Part shown: positions 21,777 through 33,291 of the stretch, one piece after another | Layout: each line of letters opens with the position of its first letter | Position numbering within the stretch: the stretch's first letter is position 1 | DNA from: an uncultured SAR86 cluster bacterium | GTDB taxonomy: Bacteria > Pseudomonadota > Gammaproteobacteria > Magnimaribacterales > D2472 | NCBI GenBank assembly: GCA_905181645.1 | Contig: CAJIYN010000001.1 | Coordinates: 62,001-126,000 of the forward strand | DNA: 64,000 bases | Reading direction: 5' to 3' | Notes under the pieces: generated by a model | The model's database searches: none | What the model saw: only the letters and a program-made list of their open reading frames with translations | What the model was told of the DNA's origin: nothing | Made by a program: the position numbers and the translations under genes

Positions 21777-23018
21777 TTATTGTATAAATGGATCATCTTC
21801 ATCTATTAGATTAAAGCCTTCCATGTCAGTAAACCTTTTTAATTCAACAGATTCAATGTTATTTTCATTATCATTTTCAAACATCGTATTGTAATCTGTT
21901 AATAATTTACGCACAAAATTAATATTTCCTAATTTTGCATCAAGAGAAATCCAGCCTCTATATATTCCTTCAAATAATGTATTGCTTATGGACTCTCTTA
22001 ATTGATCTAATCCTTTATTTTTTTCTGCAGAAATCCATACCTGTCTTGATTCAATATCTGATCTTGATTCATAATCATCATAATTCTTGATATCACTTTT
22101 ATTATTGATGCGAATTTGAGGGATTTTAGAAATACCAAGCTCATCTAACAAGATATCAACCTGGGAAACTTTAAATCTGTAATCAGGGTCTGAAATATCT
22201 ACTACATGAAGCAATAAATCTGCAGATTTAAGCTCATCAAGAGTAGCCTTAAAAAGACTCTATTAAATGAGTTGGCAGGTCTGAAATAAAACCAACTGTA
22301 TCTGAAAATAATATAGAGCTCAGTTCTGGATCAATGTTCTTTCTAGTTACTGAGTCTAGAGTTGCAAATAATTTATTTTCAGCAAATACATCCCGGCAAT
22401 AACATTGAATAATGTTGTCTTGCCAGCATTGGTATATCCAACTAAGGCAACTAGCTTATTGCGACTCTTCATTCTTGAGTACTGATTAATCTTCTTTTGT
22501 TTATGACTTTTATCTAATCTAGCTTTAATAGTTTTGATTCTATTATTTATTAATCTTTTATCAGTTTCTAGCTGAGTTTCTCCTGGTCCGCGAAGTCCAA
22601 TGCCGCCTTTTTGTCTCTCTAAGTGAGTCCATCCTCTAATCAATCTAGTTGATAGATGGGTTAGCTGAGCTAATTCAACTTGTAGTTTACCTATATGAGT
22701 TGATGCTCTTGATGCAAAAATATCTAAAATAAGTCCAGTCCTATCAACTACTCTGACATTAAATGCATTCTCAAGATTTCTTTCTTGTGAAGGAGAAAGT
22801 GTATGGTTAAAAATTACTATTTCGGCGCAAGTTTCCTCAACAGATCTCTTAATTTCTTCTATTTTGCCTTTTTTTAAGAAAATAAGGGCAGATTCTTCAT
22901 AATCTTCCAGCTCTGGATCATAGATTTCGACCGGCATCCAATCATACATCAGATATTCAGCAAAAGCATTAATAGTGCCCGGGAGCCCTGCAAACAGAGA
23001 TGGAAATCTCCAAAACAC
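21777..23018 (-). CDS. hflX: HflX GTPase, frameshifted, unusual N-terminus
   Basis: [18 protein letters not shown] and the GTPase P-loop [16 protein letters not shown] identify HflX, a ribosome-splitting heat-shock GTPase. The central helix [32 protein letters not shown] is typical. The frame is lost through the switch regions at ~22240-22380; the C-terminal part ([29 protein letters not shown]) is intact. The ~40 residues before GKIEEIKRS ([18 protein letters not shown]) do not look like HflX, which normally has a Rossmann-like stretch there. This may be an assembly join. Confidence 0.8.
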
Positions 23019-23118
23019 ATTTGTGGAGTGGATACTGGAACTTCAATCATATATTGATTCCATTGTAGAACCTTTATTGAATTTTTTGCTATTATATTTA
23101 GGTAGGCATTAATTATTA

Positions 23119-23388
23119 ATGCTTAGGGAGTTATTAATTAATAAAGCAGAACGTTTAGCAAACTCAGAACAAGCTAGCAAAAAGCGAAGATCAATTAAAA
23201 AAATTGTTTCAGAACAGAAACAGAATCTATATAGAAAAGTAAGAAAAGCAAAAAAGAGTAGAGATTTAGATGTAAGGTTTCAAGGCAAAAACTTAGACAC
23301 ATTAAAATTAGCTTCAAATGAATTAATTGAAATTGCTAGAACAATACCAGGTGTAACTTCGTTAGATGATTTTTTATACCATTTGTGA
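23119..23388 (+). CDS. Small basic protein of unknown origin, possibly a foreign fragment
   Basis: An 89-residue Lys/Arg-rich reading frame (RELLINKAERLANSEQ, QKQNLYRKVRKAKKSRDL) with a neutral end IARTIPGVTSLDDFLYHL. It ends exactly where the opposite-strand reductase loses its expected C-terminus. That, and its strand, suggest it is a piece of another gene joined here rather than a resident gene. I do not recognise the family. Confidence 0.3.
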   Translation: MLRELLINKAERLANSEQASKKRRSIKKIVSEQKQNLYRKVRKAKKSRDLDVRFQGKNLDTLKLASNELIEIARTIPGVTSLDDFLYHL

Positions 23389-24066
23389 TTAGCAATAGCC
23401 CTTGGAAACAGGTTGGCAAAAGTCCATAAGAAAAATATAAATCCTGATAGGCTGAAAGTAAGAATGGCCCAACCCATCCACTCTAATAACTCACCAAAAT
23501 AATTAGGCGATGAAAGTTGCTTAAATAAAAAGCTATTTGCAATATGGTAACCAGGGCCTTTTTCTTTTCTTAGATTAATCAAAATATAATCTGAGCGTAT
23601 ATTTATATAAAGCCCAGAAATAAAAATACATATTCCAATAATAAATGCTGGGGAACTTAACCAATCCAAAGAATAGCTAGCAAAGTAAAAAATCCAATAA
23701 CCTTGAATTGAAACATTAATAATATTAAAAAAGAAAGCTGATAAAGCAATGGTTAAGAGGCATCTCTTTACCTGACATATTTACTCTATAAGGCCAAATA
23801 AAGGTTCTATGCACGTAATGAGTGAGCCAAAGAGCTAAAAAGATACCTTGAACTAGATTTAATGATTCCCAGGTGCCTGCAGCCAATATAAGCATTAAAA
23901 CTACACATGGTGATTCCATAAAGACCCACCCAAATCTTGCTGATACATTGGGCCCCCAGCCTTCTTTAAGATGTCTACCATATGGAGCTACTACATAAAA
24001 AAGAGAAAAGAATATAACTACAGCGATGGCAATCCAGGTTATTGAAAAAATATTAAATGAACTCAT
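23280..24066 (-). CDS. Steroid 5-alpha-reductase family membrane protein, frameshifted
   Basis: The start is the ATG ending at 24066. HYVHRTFIWPYRV and GYHIANSFLFKQLSSPNYFGELLEWMGW, then FANLFPRAIANHKWYK, are the signature of the 3-oxo-5-alpha-steroid 4-dehydrogenase family, which reduces an enoyl/enone in a lipid using NADPH. The frame changes at ~23725. After NHKWYKK, the family C-terminus is missing and unrelated sequence follows to 23280. The gene is next to, and co-oriented with, a small membrane protein gene. Confidence 0.75.
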
Positions 24067-24071
24067 TAAGT

Positions 24072-24461
24072 CTATATTCCTCCAGTAAGAGAAGATGAGT
24101 AAATAACAATAAACCCAATTATAGCTAAGGTTGGTATTGATATAAGATCAAGAATGTTATCTTGTGATGTCATAGCTTTAATTTCTTCAAGCGAAGAGTA
24201 AAACTCTTTTGGATTAAATAATAAAGTGTAGGCTCCATATGCATGGCCCAGCATTACAATTCCTATAATCCAATTAAGTGGCGAGCTATTTAATAATACA
24301 AAACCATTAATAAAAACGAAGAAAAGCTCAGATTGAAGATATGTATTTTTATTCTTAGGTAACGCAATCCAATTTGAAAAACTGTAATTAAAAGTTAAGA
24401 GGAGGAGTTGCAGAATAGCTAGAGAGAAATAGATATAGCCTAAAATTATAGTCACGTGCAA
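24072..24461 (-). CDS. Four-helix membrane protein of unknown function
   Basis: An intact 129-residue protein. It has hydrophobic helices (YIYFSLAILQLLLLTF, LFFVFINGFVLL, WIIGIVMLGHAYGAYTLLF, IPTLAIIGFIVIY). The stop at 24072 is six bases before the reductase ATG, so the two are an operon. This suggests a partner or accessory of the steroid-reductase-like enzyme in lipid modification. I do not recognise the family. Confidence 0.55.
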   Translation of the reverse strand: MHVTIILGYIYFSLAILQLLLLTFNYSFSNWIALPKNKNTYLQSELFFVFINGFVLLNSSPLNWIIGIVMLGHAYGAYTLLFNPKEFYSSLEEIKAMTSQDNILDLISIPTLAIIGFIVIYSSSLTGGI

Positions 24462-24571
24462 AATTTTACATCTTTGTTGATATATTATCTAATAGTTGTC
24501 TTAATGCGTTAGGAGTAATATATGAAAGTTTTGTATGGCTTGGTTATATCCATATCCCGGGAACTGAAATC

Positions 24572-24997
24572 ATGAGTAAGAAGATGCAAAATATTTCTCT
24601 AATTGGTATGCCTGGATCTGGTAAAACTTCTGTCGGCGCTAAACTGGCCTCAAAACTAAATCTGATCTTTATTGATAGTGATCATCTTATCGAAAGCATA
24701 ACAAGTAAATCTATTCAGTCGATCTTGGATAATGAAGGTTATTTATCTTTAAGGGCTAAAGAAGAAGAAGTTATTTTAGGATGTGGTCTTGATGGTGCAG
24801 TTTTAGCAACAGGCGGTAGTGCTGTATATAGCGATAAAGCAATGGAATATCTAAATAAAAATTCTATTGTTATATATCTAGATATTCCTATAAATATAGT
24901 TATGCAAAGAGTGGGTGATTATTCTAATAGAGGATTTGCTGAAGCTAGTGGAAAATCACCTGAAGAAATTGCTCTGTTCATGGAGAGCTCTAGATAA
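24572..24997 (+). CDS. aroK: Shikimate kinase, C-terminus broken
   Basis: ATG at 24572. P-loop GMPGSGKTSVGAKLA, the shikimate-binding FIDSDHLIE, and LATGGSAV are typical of shikimate kinase, which phosphorylates shikimate for aromatic amino acids. The lid region is VGDYSNRGFAEASGKS. After SPEEIAL the frame is lost and the normal RxxLY-type C-terminal end cannot be read; the stop at 24997 is probably not the true one. There is no aroB directly after it. Confidence 0.75.
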   Translation: MSKKMQNISLIGMPGSGKTSVGAKLASKLNLIFIDSDHLIESITSKSIQSILDNEGYLSLRAKEEEVILGCGLDGAVLATGGSAVYSDKAMEYLNKNSIVIYLDIPINIVMQRVGDYSNRGFAEASGKSPEEIALFMESSR

Positions 24998-25067
24998 AAT
25001 ACTTCATGTTAAAATAGATGCATTAAAAGACCATCTTAAATTAAAGATAACTAGAAACAATGATAAG

Positions 25068-25979
25068 TTAAATGAAATGTATACTGAAAGTGTAGATAGT
25101 TATAGCTATAACCCAAAGCAGTGTTGCTAAAGTAAATGAACGAGAATCAATACTTTTTAAAGATTTCAGATCAATTTGTGTGCCTATACAAAATAAACCT
25201 GCTATCAATAAAGACTGACTTAATAATTTAAGATTCATAGTATATTGTTCAGCTAGATTTATATATGAGCCGATAAATATTGCTAGTACAAACATAATTA
25301 CAAAAAATGGCGGCTTAGATTTACTAGTATGAGAATCTTGATATTTAAGTGACATAAATATAACTAAAGGAATTAACCAAAGGGTTCTTCCTAATTTTAG
25401 AGTCGCTGCAGTCTCCACTGACTCTTGCCCAAAGACCATGGCAGCTCCTATTACAGAGCTAGTGTCATGAATGGACATAGCTGCCCATGCGCCAAACTGA
25501 TCCTGAGACATGCCTAAATAGGTTCCTATAAAAGGAAAAGTAATGATCGCTAAGGCGTTTAGTAAAAAGATTATTGTAATGGCTGTTAATAAATCTTTAG
25601 GTCTGGCTTTTATAATTGGGGCAATCGCTACCATTGCAGTTCCTCCACAAATAGCTGCTCCTGAGGCAATAAGTAAAGTCAATTTTTTATCAAGACCAAT
25701 AAGCTTGCCAATATAAATTCCTAGAAAAAAAGTAATTAAAGCTAATAAGGAAATATAAGGCAGGTAAGTACCACTTAATGAAAAAGCTTTGGTTAAAGAT
25801 ATTGATAACCCTAAAATAACTATACCTATTTGTAATAATCTTGGCCCTATTGACTTAGTAATAAAATCATCTGAAAGGTCTAGTGTTAAAGAGTAAATAA
25901 TTCCAATTAAGATTGATGCTGCTGCAGAGCCTGACCATATAGCGAGAGCTGCTAACAGAATACCTATAAGAAGTTTCAT
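25068..25979 (-). CDS. YeiH/UPF0324 family putative sulfate or anion exporter
   Basis: An intact 303-residue membrane protein with about nine helices. Conserved stretches are ASGAAICGGTAMVAIAPI and MSIHDTSSVIGAAMVFG, which mark the YeiH family. Known and proposed roles are export of sulfite/sulfate-like anions. The C-terminus ends near aroK on the opposite strand. The TonB receptor terminator lies just upstream of its start. Confidence 0.8.
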   Translation of the reverse strand: MKLLIGILLAALAIWSGSAAASILIGIIYSLTLDLSDDFITKSIGPRLLQIGIVILGLSISLTKAFSLSGTYLPYISLLALITFFLGIYIGKLIGLDKKLTLLIASGAAICGGTAMVAIAPIIKARPKDLLTAITIIFLLNALAIITFPFIGTYLGMSQDQFGAWAAMSIHDTSSVIGAAMVFGQESVETAATLKLGRTLWLIPLVIFMSLKYQDSHTSKSKPPFFVIMFVLAIFIGSYINLAEQYTMNLKLLSQSLLIAGLFCIGTQIDLKSLKSIDSRSFTLATLLWVIAITIYTFSIHFI

Positions 25980-25995
25980 TTTTTTATTCTACCCT

Positions 25996-26026
25996 AAAAA
26001 AAAGCCCCGCAAGAGCGAGGCTTTTT
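25996..26026. terminator. Bidirectional-looking terminator between YeiH and TonB receptor
   Basis: An A-run, then AAAGCCCCGC-AAGA-GCGAGGCTTT, then T-run. In the minus direction it follows the receptor stop at 26043 within 20 bases. Confidence 0.8.
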
Positions 26027-26042
26027 AAATATTTACTTAATA

Positions 26043-28949
26043 TTAAAAGTCATAAGAAAGTCTTATGCCATAAGTAGCTTGAGGTCTTGCCCAAATACTT
26101 TTACTCATACCAAGTGGCGCAGTAGCATCACCAACATTCATAACATTAAGTTCATCAGTAATATTCTGACCATAAATATCTACACGCCAGTTAGCATCTT
26201 CATCATTTGGCGTTATAGCTATTAAAGCATTAAGCTCAGTCCATGGATCAACCTTGTCCCATGCAAGATTAAATAATGAAGTAGATCTTTCACCTTGATG
26301 ATATGCATCTAATCTGAAATCAACATTATATGCAGATGTGCTTAAAGTATATTGCACTCCAATATTAGCCATTAATTCTGGATGTGTAAGACTGTTACCA
26401 CCAATATCTGATAATCTTCCATCCATAACAACATCAGATGCGCTACAACCTAATGAAGCACAAACGATACTAGCCATAATTTCATAATACTGTCTTACAG
26501 CAAGTGATGGTAAATGGCCTGCTGCTACTCCTGTCTGAAGGAAACTTACTGGTGTAGGAACCCCAGATTGTCTATCTCCGTGGAATTCAGCAGGAATAAG
26601 AACACCATTTTGAAGACCAAAAGGTGCCCATCCGCCGGCTAACCATGTTTGCCAGATTGCAGTTGCAACATCTTTTCTTACAACAAAGACTTCAGCATCA
26701 GCTGCGCCTTTCATCATATGCCAATCACCACAACCGGATGTTAAACAAAGATCAGCATTCACAGGATTTAGAATCATGGTTCCATCTGCAATTTCTGATG
26801 TTTCATAACTCATGTTCGCATTAATCATCCATTCAGGAGCCATAGGCGGAATCCATAAGAATTCAGCTTCTACTCCACTCATAACCACATCAATACCCTC
26901 ATTAACTCTCGTTTTATTTTTGATTTTAGTAACCTGGTAATCTGATGCGTCATATAAATAAGCTGCTGCATTCCATCTCATCCCCTGAGCTGGGAAATCA
27001 GCTTTAAAACCAACTTCAAATGAGGTTAGCTCAGTAGAAGGGAAAACTTGAGGAGTATCAGGATATTTTGCAGGATCAAGAGCACCATTAAAACCACCAC
27101 CTTTAAATCCTTGAGAAATACTTGCATAGACCATAGTGTTGTCATCAAGTTTATGATCAACTACAAATCTACCTGTAGTATTTTCAAAACTTACTTCTGG
27201 ATCTCCAACAGCGCCAGCTCCATACCAAGAATCACCAAATTCAGGAATAACATTGCCGGGTATTACCGACGTTGGTAATGCTGTAAAGCCACCACCTGCG
27301 CTACCCATTCCAACTACACTTAAGAAAGGAGAACGTCCATACTGCTCTTTATAATCCTGAGTATGTCTCAAACCTAAAGTGTAACTAGTTTGTTCAGAAG
27401 CTTGATAATAAACTTCTCCAAATATTGCTGTACTTCTTGTAGCTGAAATACTGCTTGATCTATATAAAGGAGCATATAACTGCACAGCACCTTGAGGAAG
27501 TCCACCAGTTAGAACAGGAGGAGGAGCTAATGCTAAAGCATCTAGCCCGTTAGCAGCAATATCATAAACACTTAAATTACTACCTGATGTATGAATAGCT
27601 CCGAGAAGATAATTCATATCTCCATCTAGGTTAGATTGAATTCGTGCTTCAAATACTTCACGCTCTATTTTTGGATTGTATTGTCTATCAAATCCATCTG
27701 GATAATTCATGGTATCTGTAATACAACCACCATAAACTCCAAAAGTTCCATCTTCAAGTTTACAATCAGGTCCATAACCACTCATTGGGACAAAGCCACC
27801 TGGGAAGTATGGATTATCTTTAAAACGTAATTTATCCATCTCCTCTGAAACGTAAGTACCCGTTCTGTCATACATTCTATCTTTTCTCAACATCCATAAT
27901 TCCACCAGCACTATTTTCATCATAGTTCATTAACATAGAAATATCTGAAGAATGTTCTTTGGCATACCTCTGATATTAGTCTCCCAAAAACCTTTAGGAG
28001 CTCCAGACATATCAGTGGATGTAGTGAAATCTAGTATTCCAGTTAAAACAGCTAAGTTCTCAACATAAGTAGCCATTGGATGAGTTAGTTCATGAACTAA
28101 TTCACCACCAGGGGTACAACCAACTACTAATGAAGGATCTCTTTGACAGTAAGCATTATTAACATAATGACGCATTGAATCTTCATCGTATGCTTCATGG
28201 ACAAAAGTTATATCAGTTTTATCATTAACATCCCATGCAAGAGAAAATCTCCATGCTGAACTATCTCTATTATTGATATGACTTACTTTTGATTTGGAAT
28301 AGATATTTTTAATATCACCATCTCTTGTAACACTTGAGGTAGCTAATCTGACCGCTACTTTTTCGCCAAGAGGGAGATTGAACGTAGTTTTCATTTTTCT
28401 AAGATTAAAACTACCGTTTTCAATTTTAACACTTCCTGACATTTCGCCCATTACAGGTCGGGCAGTAATTAGATTTATAGCTCCACCTACAGAGTTTTTA
28501 CCATATAGAGTTCCTTGCGGTCCTCTAAGCACTTCAACACGCTCAAGATCAAAGAAATCTCCATCTTGCATAGTGTATGAGCCAACAGGTAAATCATTAA
28601 CGTGAGTTTCCACACCACTTTCAGCGGTTGCAGATACTGCTAAGTTGGTGATACCTCTAATATTAAAGGAACCTCCAGATGAGTCTCCACCTTGAAAGCT
28701 TAAACTAGGTGTTACCAACTGAAGATCTGAACCGCCTTCAATTTGTTGGTCTTCTAGCATTTGAGCACTTATAGCTGTTACAGCAATAGGCACATCTTGC
28801 AGACTTTCTTCAGTTCTTTGTGATGTAACCACAATTTCCTCAAGAACAGCGCCTTCTGCTTCTGCTGCCATTAAAGCTGGCGCATAACTAAATACTCCAA
28901 TAATTAAAAAAGAAAAACCTAATAGTTTGTTATGAAAATACGAACTCAT
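26043..28949 (-). CDS. TonB-dependent receptor, one frameshift
   Basis: A ~965-residue receptor. It starts at the ATG ending at 28949 with a signal peptide (YFHNKLLGFSFLIIGVFSY). The TonB box and plug are LEEIVVTSQRTEESLQDVP, SFNIRGITN and VEVLRGPQGTLYGKNSVGGAINLIT, typical of the broad marine TBDR class for sterols, glycans or vitamins rather than Fur-type siderophores. The barrel ends in YGIRLSYDF. The frame changes at ~27925. No Fur box is visible upstream. The amidohydrolase and GH3 genes follow, so the cargo may be a glycoside or amide. Confidence 0.9.
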
Positions 28950-29123
28950 AATATCCCCCGATAATGAATTGTTAATTGTTATTATCCTTAGTTGTAGTAA
29001 AACCAGTAACTATATGGATAACTTATATACAGAATTTAGCGTTTAATCCGCGATAATGCAAATTTTGAGACCATTTAAAAAAGTAAGTTTTTGGTTCTTA
29101 AAAAGACTAAATCTTCTAAGGTT

Positions 29124-30823
29124 TTAAGGTGCACGAAATACTTTGCCTTCAACAATAGTACCTTTAACTTGGATATCCTTTATTTCTAATGGATCGACTT
29201 CTAACGGGCTATCAGATAAAACGGTAAAATTTGCATATTTTCCAACACTTATAGACCCATAATCCTCTTCAAGGTTAATAGTATAAGCTGCATTTAAGGT
29301 TACCCCCATTAATGCAGTAAGTGCTGAAATTCTTTGATTTGGACCTGCGACCTTATTGGCATAATTCACTCGATTTACTGCAGCATGCATAAGCGCTAAA
29401 GGCGAAGCAGGTGCCATAGGCATGTCTGAATGAAGTGATAAAGGAATATTTGCTCTAGCAACATCTCCTAAACGAACCATTTCCTGCGACCTTTCGTAAC
29501 CCACTCCTACTTTGCTATATAAGTCAGATAAAGCAGTTACATAGTAAGGGTTGGCGCTAACTATAAGTCCCAATTGTTTAATTCTATCTATTTGATCAAT
29601 AGCAGAGTAACCAAAATGAACAATAGTTGTTCTATGATCTTCTCTGGGATTTCTTAGATTATTTTTGTCTACAATATCTAAAATTCTATCTAGGCCTGCG
29701 TCTCCATTTTGATGAATATGAATTTGATAACCAGCATCCCAGTAAATTTTAAAAACATCTTCGAAGATCTTCTCTTCCATCAACCAAGTTCCTTTATGGC
29801 CGTCAATATATCCATCTCTTAAAACCATATTTTGAGAATACATAGCTCCATCAGTAAAAAGCTTTATTTGTTTTGGAAGATACTGAACCTTGCCACTACC
29901 CCATGAGAGAAGCGCTTCGGTTTCATTTAAAAGCTCAGAGATTTCAAAATGCTCAAGCATATACAAAGCACTTGGGATAAATAAAGATCTAAATGGCGTA
30001 TCTATATCTCCCAAAACATAATTCTTAACATTCTGTATATCTTTGTTATACATAGCTCCAGGATTAGCAATTAAAGTAACGCCCTGCTCTTGAATATATT
30101 TTTCAGTTATTTCCAAACCTTGCATAATTCTTTGAGGTGCAGCCAGATATTGCATAATTTTAGGCATTACCATTATTAAACCCCTTTCAGAAAAATGACC
30201 TTGGTCATAATCAGCTAACTCTCTTTCTGGAGGTGTTAAATTAAATCTTCTTTTTTAATACCAAATAACTCGAGCGCTTTCGAATTCATAATAAATTCAT
30301 GAAATGAACGATGAATAATTAAAATAGGTCTTTCTGAGGAAATATTATCTAAATCATCTTTGGTTAACTTTCCATGAAAATAATGATGGAAGCCCCAGCT
30401 AACTAGAGGAGTTTCTTTATCTTCCAAACTATCTTCTAGGGCTCTTATTCGTTTAATGTAGCCATCTCTATCGCGGACGCCGATACTGCTTTTACCTGGA
30501 AGGACCCAGTCATCTATGGCTACTATTTCAGAATTCATAGTAATAGCTGCTAATAATGGATGAATGTGGTGCTCAATAAAGCCAGGAATGATTACATCGT
30601 CTATAAATGAGTAATCTAATAGAGGAAAGAAAAGTTTATCCTTGGATTTGAAAGAACCAAATAGCTTAAAAATTTTAGAACCTCTTATTATTACAGCATC
30701 AGAATTAGCATTAGCGGCATCTAAGGTAATTAAAGTTTTAGGAATAATGATTCTATCTAGCTCTTCTGCAGCTAATGAGAATATTGAAAGAGTAATTAAA
30801 AAAGTTATCAGAGATTTATTCAT
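29124..30823 (-). CDS. YtcJ-like exported amidohydrolase, one frameshift
   Basis: The start is the ATG ending at 30823, with a signal peptide (SLITFLITLSIFSLAA). The TIM-barrel metal motifs are PGFIEHHIHPLL (HxH), WGFHHYFHG, KLFTDGAMYSQ, IHIHQNGDAG and LSLHSDMPMAP. YtcJ-type amidohydrolases hydrolyse amides of unknown nature; here the protein is probably periplasmic. The frame changes at ~30230. Its position between the TonB receptor and GH3 suggests degradation of an imported compound. Confidence 0.85.
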
Positions 30824-30895
30824 CGACAATATGCTAACAGTTATTTTTAAAATTGAATAATTGAAGATATTTAGTAAACGACTTAACATTGATAA

Positions 30896-33291
30896 ATGTC
30901 AGATATAAATAAGCTTATTCAAGACCTAACTCTAAGAGAAAAGATCTCTCTTATGAGCGGTTTCAATTCATGGTATACAAATAAAATTGATAGGCTTGGC
31001 ATTCCCAGCATCAAAATGTCAGATGGCCCTAATGGGGTAAGAGGAGACTCAAACTCAGGTAAATCATCAGCTTGTTTTCCTTGTGCTATATCTATCGGAT
31101 CTACATGGGATATGGATCTTATCAATCAATTAGGCATTGCATTAGGTGAAGAAGCAAAAGTAAAAGACGTAGATGTTCTTCTAGAGCAGTTATTAAAGAA
31201 GTAGAAAAAGAAGTAAAGGAAGCTATAAGAGACGAAAGAGTTTTAGGCAAACCATTACCAGAAAATATTGAAAAGTTAGTTGCCTTTATGGAGGAGACTG
31301 GAGGTAACATAAGTGACTACGCTAGGCTTAACGCTGACTATTCAAATATTGATGAAAAAACTTTATTAAGAGAATATTACAAAAAAACAAAGCCTTATTT
31401 AGAACACGACGATGTAGACTTACTTATGGAAGACTACCTTTACGACGAAGAGCTAGATGAGGATAGAGATATACGTAAGAAAAAACTTGCGTTTAAAGAG
31501 GAGATTAAGATGGCTATGTGGTGAGTGACTGGGGTGCAGCACTAGAAACTGAAGAGAATGCTAATGGTGGATTAGATCTTGAAATGCCTGGACCAGGTCA
31601 TGTCTGGGGTAATAAATTATTTGCTGCTGTAAGTGAAGGTAAAGTTGAAGAAGAATTAATTAATGACAAGGTGAGAAGAATTTTAAAAATTGCTAGTTTC
31701 ACAAAGAGATTTGAAAATCCAGATAACAAACCCGAGGAAAGTCATGATACAGAGAAGCATAGAAAACTTCTTAAAAAAGCTGCAGCAGGTGGAATGGTGT
31801 TGCTTAAAAATAATAATCTACTGCCCTTAAAATCAAATATTAAAAAACTTGCAATTATTGGTCCAAATGCCAAGGAAGCTCAGATAATTGGTGGAGGAAG
31901 TGCGAGCCTTAGACCTCATTATCAAGCTCATCCATTAGAGGCATTTCAAAATAAGTTAGGAGATCATACGAATATCTCTTATGCAAAAGGTTGTCATACT
32001 CATAAATTTCTTCCAAGAGTAAATGAAGGATACTTATGGACAATAAAGAAGGTTTTTTAGTTGAGTATTTTGAAGGTTCTAACTTTGATGAAAATTTAGT
32101 CATGCAAGAACATCTAGTAGGCAACAAATTCTGGGTATTTGAGGGGTTTGCTAAAGATGTCATTGCAAAATTAGAGAGGCCTGATATTTCTGTAAGATTC
32201 TCATGTGCATATACTCCAGATATTTCTGGTCAACATGAATTTGAAATATTTGGTATTGGTAAAGCGCGCCTTTTAATTGATGGTGAGGAGCTTATTGATA
32301 ACTGGACAGAAACCTCTCCTGGAGAGGCATTCTTTTCATTTAGTTCGGATTCAAAAAAAGCAATAGTTGATCTTATCAAAGGTAAAACCTATCAATTGAG
32401 ATTAGGTATAAATTTGAGGGTAATTTCCCAGCAATTTATATTGGATGCCAAGCACCAGATAAAGTAAATTTGTTTGATGAAGCTTTAGAAGTTGCAAGCG
32501 CAGCTGATCAAGTAATTTTAATTGTTGGTACAAATTCAGATTGGGAAACAGAAGGCAATGACAGGAGTGACTTCAATTTACCGGTTAATCAAAATCACCT
32601 CATTGAAGAGGTCTTAAGAGTTAACCCTAATACCTTAGTTGTCCTTAATACAGGTTCGCCAGTAAAAATGCCTTGGGTTGATGATGCAAAAGCAATTATT
32701 CAAACTTGGTTTGCAGGCCAAGAGTTTGGCAATGCTTTAGTTGATATTGTAACTGGAGTAATTAACCCTTCCGGGAGATTGCCAACCTCTTTCCCTAAAA
32801 ATATTGAAGATACGCCTGCCTTCAGCTCATATCCAGGCAAAGACTTGCAGATGAATTATGATGAAAAGCTTTTAGTAGGTTATAGATGGTATGACAAAAA
32901 AAATATCCAGACCCTTTTCTCTTTTGGGCATGGTCTTTCTTATACAGAGTTTAAGTATACTGATTTAGAAATCGATGTTCAGGTTGAAAAAAAAGTGTCT
33001 TGTAAATTCTCAATTCAAAATATTGGTCAAGTAGCCGGAGTAGAAACTGCGCAGTGTTATGTTGGTTTTAAAACTGATGATGATTCTGAGCCTGTGAAAA
33101 CTTTGCAAGGTTTTAGTAAGATAATGCTTGATCCTAATGATGAATCTAGTATTGAAATTAATTTGAATTCAAGAAATTTTTCTTCATGGAACGTGGCTAA
33201 AAGAAGCTGGGAAGTAAGAGCAGGATCTTATGAAATATTAATTGGCTCCTCAGCAGAGAATATTCTTCTTCAAACAACTATTAATCTATAG
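30896..33291 (+). CDS. GH3 beta-glucosidase with PA14 domain, broken, phage-like insert in the catalytic domain
   Basis: ATG at 30896. The N-terminal barrel begins with LTLREKISLMSG, IPSIKMSDGPNGVRG and LGEEAKVKDVDVLL. It resumes with GYVVSDWGA (Asp nucleophile) at ~31511, then GGLDLEMPGPG, an AAAGGMVLLKNNNLLPL linker, a PA14 domain (~32030-32460) and the second GH3 domain (DQVILIVGTNSDWETEGNDRSD). The Fn3-like C-terminus ends by 33291. It likely removes glucose or xylose from glycosides. The sequence from ~31185 to ~31508 is not GH3 and looks like a phage protein; roughly 150 catalytic-domain residues are missing. Frames change also at ~32040 and ~32455. Confidence 0.85.

Noticed and set aside
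24915-25130. Plus-strand frame after aroK
   Set aside because: Mostly a frame overlap of aroK and the spacer; no conserved residues.
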